Shown here piece by piece: positions 1-5,691 of a DNA stretch of 7,891 bases. Below the pieces are notes generated by a model. The model did no database searches and was not told the origin of the DNA. It saw only the letters and a list, made by a program, of their open reading frames with translations. Positions within the stretch are counted from its first letter, which is position 1. Every line of letters starts with the position of its first letter. Both the position numbers and the translations under genes were made by a program. The stretch is from Candidatus Aminicenantota bacterium (lineage in GTDB: Bacteria; Acidobacteriota; Aminicenantia; Aminicenantales; JAFGBC01), in NCBI GenBank assembly GCA_016933355.1, contig JAFGBC010000074.1:1-7891 (forward strand), written 5' to 3'.

Positions 1-5
1 AGACC

Positions 6-707
6 ATGGCCGCGAACAATCCCAAGGTCAAAGTCGCGAAGAACGGACCGTACGTCGTCACTGGAGCCGTCCCGATCAATAAAGCCTATATCGTCGACAA
101 CGCCGATGGAGATCCCGAGCGCTGGGAGCACGGCCCGGCCGAGCCGCCGCGTGAAACTTACGCGCTCTGCCGCTGCGGCCGCTCCCGGACCGCGCCCTAT
201 TGCGACGGCTCGCACGCGGCGGGCCGCTTCGACGGCTCCGAGACCGCTCCGCCGGCTTCCGACCGGAGCCGGCGGGAGAAGACCGAAGGTCCGGCGCTCG
301 ACCTCACGTTCGCGCCTGATCTCTGCGCGGCGGCCCGCTTCTGCCGCGGCTCAGGCGGCGCCTGGGCGAACGCCGAGCGCTCCGACGACCCGGCCTGCCG
401 GGCCATCGCCTTGCGGGAGGCGGCGGACTGCCCCTCAGGCAGCTTGACCGCTTACGACAAGGCCGACGGTCGGCCGATCGAGCCGCGTCTCGAACCTTCG
501 ATCAGCGTCATCGAGGACCCGCCCCGCAAGCAAAGCGGCCCCCTCTGGGTCAAGGGCGGCATCCCCGTCCTGTCCGCGGAGGGTGTTCCCTATGAAATCC
601 AAAACCGCGTCACCCTCTGCCGCTGCGGCGGGTCCGAGAACAAGCCGTTCTGCGACGGAACCCACTGCCGCAACGGATTCAACGACGGCGACGACCGTCT
701 CAAGTAA
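6..707 (+). CDS. Double-CDGSH iron-sulfur protein with central four-Cys ferredoxin-like domain
   Basis: 233 aa, predicted soluble and cytoplasmic, with no signal peptide or membrane segment. Two CDGSH-type [2Fe-2S] sites are visible: C55-x-C57-x8-C66-DGS-H70 near the N-terminus and C205-x-C207-x8-C216-DGT-H220 near the C-terminus. Both have the three-Cys/one-His ligand set of the family. Between them, about residues 98-150, lie C107, C113, C131 and C142; the last is in a CPSGSL motif. This matches the divergent mono-cluster ferredoxin-like domain (Fer4_19 type), expected to bind a 3Fe or 4Fe cluster. The protein could therefore carry three clusters and serve in electron transfer or redox sensing; the partner is unknown. 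The start at the ATG in MAANNPKVKV fits the family, but only five bases precede it, so neither its ribosome site nor a longer N-terminus can be excluded. The glycosidase gene follows after 20 bases, so the two are probably co-transcribed. Domain calls are firm; the physiological role is not known. Confidence 0.92.
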   Translation: MAANNPKVKVAKNGPYVVTGAVPINKAYIVDNADGDPERWEHGPAEPPRETYALCRCGRSRTAPYCDGSHAAGRFDGSETAPPASDRSRREKTEGPALDLTFAPDLCAAARFCRGSGGAWANAERSDDPACRAIALREAADCPSGSLTAYDKADGRPIEPRLEPSISVIEDPPRKQSGPLWVKGGIPVLSAEGVPYEIQNRVTLCRCGGSENKPFCDGTHCRNGFNDGDDRLK

Positions 708-715
708 TCTCCCGA

Positions 716-721
716 GGGAGG
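716..721 (+). promoter_or_regulatory. Shine-Dalgarno of the GH116 gene
   Basis: GGGAGG lies six bases before the ATG at 728 and fixes that start. It is the only strong Shine-Dalgarno visible in the window; the menA, lhgO-like and GH99-like starts lack one. The preceding CTCCC (709-713) could pair with GGGAG (716-720), but the two-base gap makes a stable hairpin unlikely. Confidence 0.75.
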
Positions 722-727
722 TCCTTC

Positions 728-3361
728 ATGTCCGGCCGAAAGATCATCGTGATCGCCGCTTCGGCGGCGCTGTGTCTCTCCGCCCCCGGCTCCGTAGCGA
801 GCGCCGGAGCCGCCGACGGGAATGGGACCTGGCCTGTCCTCAAAGCCTACGACCGGGACCATCTCGCCCGCATCTCGCTGCCCTTAGGCGGCATCGGGAC
901 CGGGACGGTTGGGCTGGGCGGCCGCGGGAACCTTCGCGACTGGGAGATCATGAATCGCCCAGCCAAGGGCTACACGCCCAGCCGGGGTCAGCAGACGGGG
1001 CCGTTCTTCGCCGTGTTCGCGGCGGCTGAGGGAGGGCGGGCATTCGTCCGGGCCCTCGAAGGGCCGCTCCCCGTCGAGGCCTACGAGAACAGCCACGGCA
1101 GCACGGCGACAAACCACGGACTGCCTCGTTTCGGCGAGGCCTCGTTCGCGGCCGCCTATCCGCTCGGCCAGGTCCTTCTCTCCGACCCGGCCGCGCCGCT
1201 CGAGGTCAGGCTCGAGGCGTTCAATCCCCTTGTTCCCTGCGACGTCGAGGCCAGCGGCCTGCCGGCCGCCGTCCTTCGCTACGTCCTCATCAACAAGACG
1301 GAAGCCCCGCTTCGCGCCGCGGTCTGCGGGAGCCTGCCCAACTTCATCGGCGCCGACGGATCCTCCCCCGCCCGGGACTGGAAGGGCGATCCCCTCACGA
1401 CCGGCTGCAAGGCGAACCGAATCGCGTTCCGGAGCAAGCCCCTGCTCAGCGGCCTGTATCTGACGTCGGAGGGCGTCGACGTCAAGTCCCCGGCCTGGGG
1501 GACGATCGCCCTCACCGTCCTGGACCAGCCCGTCGTCAGCCGCCGGACCGGCTGGCCCGATAAGGGCTGGGGGAGCGCGCTCCTCGACTTCTGGGACGAT
1601 TTCGCGGCCGACGGCGCCCTCTCCGAACGGCCCGTCCCGGCCGAGGACATGCCGATGGGCTCCTTGGCGGCCGAGGTCGTAATCCCCGCCGGGGAGAGCC
1701 GCGCGATAACCTTCCTGCTGACTTGGCATTTCCCCAACCGGATGACCTGGACCCCCAAGGACGCGCCCGAAGACCTCATCGGCAACTTTTACACGACGCT
1801 CTACGCGGACGCCTGGGACGCCGCCGAGAAGATCGCGCCCCGCCTGCCCGTCCTCGAGACGGCCACGGTCGATTTCGTCCGCGCCTTCTGCGGGAGCGAC
1901 CTCCCGGCCGAGGTCAAGGAGGCCGCTCTCTTCAACTTGAGCACCCTCCGCACCCAGACGTGCTTCCGGACGCCCGACGGGCTCTTCTTCGGGTTCGAGG
2001 GATGCAGCAATAGCTCCGGATGCTGCTGGGGGTCCTGCACCCACGTCTGGAACTACGAGCAGGCGACGGCGCACCTGTTCGGGAGGCTGGCCCGCTCGAT
2101 GCGCGAGGTTGAGTTCGGCCGGGCCGTCGACGCGAACGGGCTGATGAGCTTCCGGGTCGGGCTGCCGCTTGACCGCGCCCGCGGCTTCGGCCGGGCCGCC
2201 GCCGACGGCCAGATGGGCTGCATCATGAAGGCGCATCGCGACTGGCGCCTGTCGGGGGACGACGCCTTCCTGCGGCGGCTGTGGCCGAACGTCCGCAAAG
2301 CCCTGGAATTCTGCTGGATCAAGGGCGGCTGGGACGCCGACCGCGACGGCGTCATGGAGGGCTGTCAGCACAACACGATGGACGTCGAGTACTACGGCCC
2401 CAATCCCCAGATGGGGATCTGGTACCTGGGGGCCCTTCGGGCGGGAGAGGAGATGGCTGGCCGCGTCGGAGACAGGGCGTTCGCGGCCGAGTGCCGGCGT
2501 CTCTTCGAGCGCGGACGGGCCTGGATCGACGCCAACCTCTTCAACGGCGAGTACTACGTGCACGAAGTGCGGCCGCCCCGGGCGGCGTCCGACATCGCGC
2601 CGGGGCTGGTCGTCGGTATGGGAGCGAGCGACGTGGGCCGGCCCGACTACCAGCTGGGCCAAGGCTGCCTGGTCGACCAACTCGTCGGACAGTTCATGGC
2701 CCACGTCGGCGGGCTGGGCTATCTCGTCGACCCGACCCACGTCCGGACGACGCTGGCCAACATCCTGAAATACAACCGGCGCGAGGGCTTCAACGGCCAT
2801 TTCAATTGTCTGCGCTCGTTCGTCCTGGGCGACGAGACGGCCCTGCTCATGGCCAGCTACCCCAAGGGCCGCCCCGAAAACCCCTTCCCCTACTTCACGG
2901 AGGTCATGACCGGCTTCGAGTACGTCGCCGCCATCGGGCTGCTCTTCGAGGGCGAGACGGCCGAGGGCGTCCGCGTCATCCGCGACATCCGGAACCGCTA
3001 CGACGGCCGCAAGCGGAGCCCTTTCGACGAGGCCGAGTGCGGCCATCATTACGCCAGGGCCATGGCCAGCTGGGCGGCCGTCCCGGCTCTCAGCGGCTTC
3101 CGCTACTCGGGCGTCGAGAAGGCGCTGGCCTTCGCGCCCGCGGCCGGGACCTGGTTCTGGTCCTCGGGAGACGCCTGGGGAACCTGCCGGATCGAAGCCG
3201 GCGGGGACGTCTACCGCGTCGGGCTCGAGGTGCGCGGGGGGCGGGTCGGCCTCGGAAGCTTCGAGCTGAGCGGGGCGGGACACAAGCGCTGGCCGAAGCC
3301 CCAGGACCTGCGGGCCGGCGCGACTCTGGAATTCGAGGTTCGAAAAGCGAAGGGCCGCTGA
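728..3361 (+). CDS. Secreted GH116-type glycosidase (GBA2_N + DUF608 family)
   Basis: 877 aa. A Sec signal peptide is visible: basic start (MSGRK), hydrophobic core at about residues 6-19, and a likely cut after V-A-S-A26. The mature protein is probably periplasmic. It opens with a GBA2_N-type beta-sandwich domain (about 45-330, beginning ISLPLGGIGTGTVGLGGRG) and continues as the (alpha/alpha)6 catalytic domain (about 385-830). The family includes non-lysosomal glucosylceramidase GBA2 and bacterial beta-glucosidases. From recalled alignment with TxGH116 (nucleophile E441, acid/base D593), E424 in FGFEG is the likely nucleophile and D552 in HNTMD the likely acid/base; T550 matches the conserved Thr. 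E768 and R777 have the nine-residue spacing of the E777/R786 sugar-binding pair. The segment CCWGSCTHVWNYEQA (432-446) marks a bacterial branch distinct from GBA2. M727 stands where TxGH116 has a sugar-contacting Trp, so specificity may differ. It follows the CDGSH gene by 20 bases and converges on menA. Family is sure; substrate is not. Confidence 0.9.
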   Translation: MSGRKIIVIAASAALCLSAPGSVASAGAADGNGTWPVLKAYDRDHLARISLPLGGIGTGTVGLGGRGNLRDWEIMNRPAKGYTPSRGQQTGPFFAVFAAAEGGRAFVRALEGPLPVEAYENSHGSTATNHGLPRFGEASFAAAYPLGQVLLSDPAAPLEVRLEAFNPLVPCDVEASGLPAAVLRYVLINKTEAPLRAAVCGSLPNFIGADGSSPARDWKGDPLTTGCKANRIAFRSKPLLSGLYLTSEGVDVKSPAWGTIALTVLDQPVVSRRTGWPDKGWGSALLDFWDDFAADGALSERPVPAEDMPMGSLAAEVVIPAGESRAITFLLTWHFPNRMTWTPKDAPEDLIGNFYTTLYADAWDAAEKIAPRLPVLETATVDFVRAFCGSDLPAEVKEAALFNLSTLRTQTCFRTPDGLFFGFEGCSNSSGCCWGSCTHVWNYEQATAHLFGRLARSMREVEFGRAVDANGLMSFRVGLPLDRARGFGRAAADGQMGCIMKAHRDWRLSGDDAFLRRLWPNVRKALEFCWIKGGWDADRDGVMEGCQHNTMDVEYYGPNPQMGIWYLGALRAGEEMAGRVGDRAFAAECRRLFERGRAWIDANLFNGEYYVHEVRPPRAASDIAPGLVVGMGASDVGRPDYQLGQGCLVDQLVGQFMAHVGGLGYLVDPTHVRTTLANILKYNRREGFNGHFNCLRSFVLGDETALLMASYPKGRPENPFPYFTEVMTGFEYVAAIGLLFEGETAEGVRVIRDIRNRYDGRKRSPFDEAECGHHYARAMASWAAVPALSGFRYSGVEKALAFAPAAGTWFWSSGDAWGTCRIEAGGDVYRVGLEVRGGRVGLGSFELSGAGHKRWPKPQDLRAGATLEFEVRKAKGR

Positions 3362-3372
3362 GCGGGGCGGCC
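3353..3372. terminator. GC hairpin in the GH116/menA convergent gap (weak terminator candidate)
   Basis: GGCCGC (3353-3358) and GCGGCC (3367-3372) form a perfect six-base-pair stem around an eight-base loop that includes the GH116 stop codon. No T-run follows on the + strand. On the - strand the hairpin is followed by CTTCGCTTTTCG, a modest T-enriched stretch, so it would serve menA better than GH116. The stem is short and such hairpins occur by chance in GC-rich DNA, so this is only a candidate. Confidence 0.3.
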
Positions 3373-3376
3373 GGAC

Positions 3377-4318
3377 TTAGAGGCGCCGGGCCAGAAGGTC
3401 GAGCCAGACGGCGGCGGTCGACAGCAGACCGAAGACCAGATTGTAGCGGGCCGTCGCGCCGTCGAGCATCGCGAAATCCATCGGGCGGCGCGGCGTCCGG
3501 CGCCGCAGACCGCGGCCGAACAGGGACACCGCGCGGGGCAGAGCCGCGAAGACCAGCAGGAACGTCCAGGGCAGGGCCGGGAGCGTCCCTCCCGCCGCCC
3601 GCGGGACAAGCATCAGGGCGACGACGACCGCGAACGGGCCGAAGAGGAGGAACCCGTAATAGACGAGCGAGCCCCGGTCGCCCAGGACGGCGGCGAGGGA
3701 ACGGACGCCCAGCGCCCGGTCCGAGGCCGCGTCGCGCCAGTTGTTGGCGTGAAGGATGGCCGCCACGAGCATCGCCATCGGCGCCGTCCATAGGGCCGGA
3801 ATCAAGGACAAGGAGCCGGCCTGGACGAGCCAGGCACCGAGCGCGCCCAGGATCCCGAAGTTGAGAAAGACGGCCAGGTCACCCAGCGCGCAGCGTTTCA
3901 GGAGGGAGTAGGCGGCGCCGATGAGAACGCCGGCTCCGCCGACGACGAGCAGGAGCGGGCTGGACATCAACGTCAGGACCAAGCCCAGGGCGACGCCGGC
4001 CGCGAACAGGACGGCCGCGCCGCAAACCGCCTGGTTCGGCCTGAGCCAGCCGCGGACGACGGCCCCGCTGAGCGGCGTCGTTTCACGGTCGAGTCCCCGC
4101 TGGAAATCAAAGGCGTCGCTGAGCGTGTTCGAAGCCGCATGGAGGACGACCATGGCGGTCATGGCCAGGAGAAAGCGGAGCGGGCGGAACGGCGCGCCTC
4201 CGGCGGCCACGGCCAGGGACGTCCCGAACAGGACGGGCATCGTCGAGGCGGGAAAGGACCAGGGCCGGCCGGCGACGATCCAGACCCTGAGGGCGGGGAC
4301 GCGCGCGCTGTCCGTCAT
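3377..4318 (-). CDS. menA: UbiA-superfamily prenyltransferase, MenA-like (1,4-dihydroxy-2-naphthoate polyprenyltransferase)
   Basis: 313 aa integral membrane protein with about eight or nine hydrophobic segments. It carries both Asp-rich motifs that bind the Mg-prenyl diphosphate: N64-TLS-D68-AF-D71-FQRGL-D77 in the first half and N192-N193-WR-D196-AAS-D200 in the second. The second motif with its tail DRALGVRSLAAVLG closely resembles MenA, which prenylates dihydroxynaphthoate in menaquinone synthesis. Other UbiA members (UbiA, heme O synthase, chlorophyll-type) fit this motif less well but cannot be excluded. I chose the ATG at 4318 (MTDSARVPALRVW) because homology begins right after it. A good promoter with its -10 at 4328-4333 would start RNA only about three bases upstream, which also rules against the in-frame upstream ATGs (for example 4378). 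There is no Shine-Dalgarno, so the message is probably leaderless. It converges with GH116 and diverges from the lhgO-like gene. The superfamily is certain; MenA is likely. Confidence 0.82.
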   Translation of the reverse strand: MTDSARVPALRVWIVAGRPWSFPASTMPVLFGTSLAVAAGGAPFRPLRFLLAMTAMVVLHAASNTLSDAFDFQRGLDRETTPLSGAVVRGWLRPNQAVCGAAVLFAAGVALGLVLTLMSSPLLLVVGGAGVLIGAAYSLLKRCALGDLAVFLNFGILGALGAWLVQAGSLSLIPALWTAPMAMLVAAILHANNWRDAASDRALGVRSLAAVLGDRGSLVYYGFLLFGPFAVVVALMLVPRAAGGTLPALPWTFLLVFAALPRAVSLFGRGLRRRTPRRPMDFAMLDGATARYNLVFGLLSTAAVWLDLLARRL

Positions 4319-4327
4319 GACCGGCCG

Positions 4328-4356
4328 TTTATAGCACACTCGGCCGCTCTTTTCAA
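4328..4356 (-). promoter_or_regulatory. sigma70-like promoter of menA
   Basis: Read on the - strand: -35 TTGAAA (4356-4351), exactly 17 bases of spacer, -10 TATAAA (4333-4328). Each hexamer matches five of six consensus bases. The expected transcript start is near 4321, about three bases before the menA ATG at 4318, implying a leaderless or almost leaderless message. Its -35 box overlaps that of the divergent + strand promoter. Confidence 0.65.
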
Positions 4357-4378
4357 ACCGGCGCCCTTCGATTATCAT
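4350..4378 (+). promoter_or_regulatory. Candidate sigma70-like promoter of the lhgO-like gene
   Basis: TTTTCA (4350-4355), a 17-base spacer, then TATCAT (4373-4378): four of six and five of six consensus matches. The start would fall around 4385, leaving a leader of only about ten bases before the ATG at 4395, consistent with the lack of a Shine-Dalgarno. It is weaker than the menA promoter facing the other way. Confidence 0.45.
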
Positions 4379-4394
4379 AACGCTCCGGGCCGCC

Positions 4395-5522
4395 ATGGAC
4401 TGCGAATTCGACGTCACGATTATCGGCGCCGGCGTCGTCGGCCTGGCCGTCGCCGCCGCCCTCGCCCGCCCCGGACGCGACGTCTGCGTCGTCGAACGCC
4501 ACGCCGCGTTCGGCCAAGAAACGAGCAGCCGAAACAGCGAGGTCATCCACTCCGGAATTTACTATCCGGCCGACTCCCTAAAAACGCGGCTCTGCGTCCG
4601 CGGCCGGGAGCTCCTCTACGCCCTCTGCCGCGACCGGGGAATCCCCCACGCCCGCCGCGGAAAGCTCGTCGTCGCCGCCCGCCCGGAGGAGCGCCCCGAC
4701 CTCGAAGCGCTCCTCGCCAACGGCCGCCGCAACGGCGTCGAAGACCTCGTCCTCCTGGAGGGCGGCGCGCTCGCGAAGCTCGAGCCGAACCTGCGAGGCG
4801 AGGCCGCCCTGCTCTCGCCCTCGACCGGGATCATCGACAGCCATGCGCTCATGCGCCATTTCGAGGGGGCGGCCCGGCAGGGAGGCGCCGCCTTCCTCTA
4901 CAACGCCGGGGTCGTCGGGCTCGACCCGGTCGGGGGGGGCTTCGACGTCCGGGTCCGGGACAGGGAGGAGACGGACGGCTTCCGGTCGCGGGTCGTCGTC
5001 AACGCCGCCGGCCTCCGGGCCGACCGGGTGGCGGCCCTGGCCGGCATCGACCCCGACCGGGCCGGGCTCCGCATCCATCCCTGCAAGGGCGAGTACTTCC
5101 GGTTGAGGCGGCGGGCCGCGACGGCGGTCGAGCGCCTCGTCTATCCCGTGCCCCGGATCAAGGCCGGCGGCCTGGGCGTCCACGTCACCGTCGACCTCCA
5201 GGGCGGCCTCAAGCTCGGGCCGAACGCGTTCTACGTTTCGGCGTTCGACTACGACGTCGACCCCGGCCACCGCGCCTTTTTCTTCGAGGCCGCCCGGGCC
5301 TATCTGCCGGGTGTCGACCCGGACGACCTCACGCCCGATATGGCGGGGATCCGGCCCAAGCTGCAGGGGCCGGGCGACGGCTTCCGAGATTTCGTGATCC
5401 GGCGCGAAACGGCGCTCGGTCTGCCCGGGCTCATCAGCCTGGCCGGCATCGAATCGCCGGGCCTGACCGCGGCGCCCGCCATCGGGGAGATCGTCGCCGG
5501 ACTCGTCGCCGAAGTCCTCTGA
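4395..5522 (+). CDS. lhgO: FAD-dependent oxidoreductase, L-2-hydroxyglutarate oxidase (LhgO)-like, DAO superfamily
   Basis: 375 aa, no signal peptide. The N-terminal Rossmann fold shows the dinucleotide motif G11-A-G13-V-V-G16 and ends with an acidic residue in VVERHAAFG (E34), the usual FAD ribose contact. NSEVIHSGIYYPADSLK (47-63) and RLCVRGRELLYALC (65-78) are hallmarks of the LhgO/L2HGDH group (COG0579), and the C-terminal GIESPGLTAAPAIGE is the closing FAD-contact motif. Characterised members oxidise L-2-hydroxyglutarate to 2-oxoglutarate and pass electrons to the membrane quinone pool. At 375 residues it is somewhat shorter than E. coli LhgO (about 420), so a related 2-hydroxyacid or glycerol-3-phosphate-like substrate is possible. 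The ATG at 4395 starts just before the first beta-strand and has no Shine-Dalgarno. Divergence from menA gives a plausible link between quinone supply and a quinone-reducing enzyme, but this is inference. Family is firm, exact substrate moderate. Confidence 0.82.
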   Translation: MDCEFDVTIIGAGVVGLAVAAALARPGRDVCVVERHAAFGQETSSRNSEVIHSGIYYPADSLKTRLCVRGRELLYALCRDRGIPHARRGKLVVAARPEERPDLEALLANGRRNGVEDLVLLEGGALAKLEPNLRGEAALLSPSTGIIDSHALMRHFEGAARQGGAAFLYNAGVVGLDPVGGGFDVRVRDREETDGFRSRVVVNAAGLRADRVAALAGIDPDRAGLRIHPCKGEYFRLRRRAATAVERLVYPVPRIKAGGLGVHVTVDLQGGLKLGPNAFYVSAFDYDVDPGHRAFFFEAARAYLPGVDPDDLTPDMAGIRPKLQGPGDGFRDFVIRRETALGLPGLISLAGIESPGLTAAPAIGEIVAGLVAEVL

Positions 5523-5536
5523 ATCCGCTGAATCCG
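5519..5536 (+). repeat. Tandem 9-bp direct repeat at the end of the lhgO-like gene
   Basis: CTGAATCCG occurs twice in immediate succession (5519-5527 and 5528-5536). The first copy contains the TGA stop codon of the lhgO-like gene; the second repeats it just downstream. It looks like a small local duplication with no evident function. Confidence 0.6.
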
Positions 5537-5546
5537 CGGCCCGCCG

Positions 5547-5575
5547 TTGACGGACCGTCCCTCGTCTGGTATTAC
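5547..5575 (+). promoter_or_regulatory. Extended -10 sigma70-like promoter of the GH99-like gene
   Basis: TTGACG (5547-5552, five of six consensus), a 17-base spacer, and TATTAC (5570-5575, four of six) preceded by TG at 5567-5568, giving an extended -10 (TGGTATTAC). It lies in a comparatively AT-rich stretch directly after the lhgO-like gene. RNA would start near 5582, leaving a leader of about 110 bases before the GH99-like ATG at 5692. Confidence 0.6.
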
Positions 5576-5577
5576 TA

Positions 5578-5623
5578 AGCCGGGCGAAATATCATGGACT
5601 CCAAATTTTCTTATCGCCCGGCT
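5578..5623 (+). promoter_or_regulatory. Stem-loop at the predicted 5' end of the GH99-like mRNA
   Basis: AGCCGGGCGA (5578-5587) and TCGCCCGGCT (5614-5623) are a perfect ten-base inverted repeat around a 26-base AT-rich loop. It begins right after the -10 box, so the stem may form the very 5' end of the transcript, or the DNA arms may be an operator overlapping the start site. It could also be a terminator for the lhgO-like gene, but the bases after the stem (AGGACTCGGG) contain no T-run. The structure is directly visible; its function is open. Confidence 0.55.
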
Positions 5624-5680
5624 AGGACTCGGGGCGCAGCAATGATTATGCAATGTCTATTCTGCTCCCCGCGGTCATAG
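5594..5680 (+). other. Possible 28-codon upstream ORF in the GH99-like leader
   Basis: An ATG in the loop of the leader stem-loop opens 28 codons (MDSKFSYRPARTRGAAMIMQ, then CLFCSPRS) ending in TAG at 5678-5680, 11 bases before the GH99-like start. It has no clear Shine-Dalgarno and no recognisable run of regulatory codons. It could be a leader peptide or simply chance; chance is more likely. Confidence 0.15.
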
Positions 5681-5691
5681 CGCGGACATTC

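Noticed and set aside
249..275. Inverted repeat CCGCCGGCT/AGCCGGCGG inside the CDGSH gene
   Set aside because: It encodes the linker between two domains, is made of common GC-rich codons and has no regulatory context; probably chance.
728..811. Possible lipoprotein signal around C16 of the GH116 protein
   Set aside because: The residues before the Cys (A-A-L-C) do not match a lipobox, and a good A-S-A signal peptidase I site follows.
884..3283. 799-codon open frame on the - strand, antisense to the GH116 gene
   Set aside because: Pro/Ala/Gly/Arg/Asp/Glu-rich translation with no recognisable domain. It mirrors the codon bias of a convincing gene on the other strand, the usual artefact in GC-rich DNA.
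2281..3864. 527-codon + strand frame spanning the GH116 end and running antisense through menA
   Set aside because: Arg/Gly/Pro-rich low-complexity translation crossing two well-supported genes on different strands; no domain.
4319..4546. N-terminal extension of menA to an ATG at 4546
   Set aside because: The added 76 residues are Arg/Thr/Pro-rich, lie antisense to the lhgO-like gene and upstream of the menA promoter, and lack family similarity.
4139..5578. 479-codon + strand frame across the menA/lhgO-like region
   Set aside because: Low-complexity Arg/Pro/Gly translation overlapping the firm FAD oxidoreductase in another frame.
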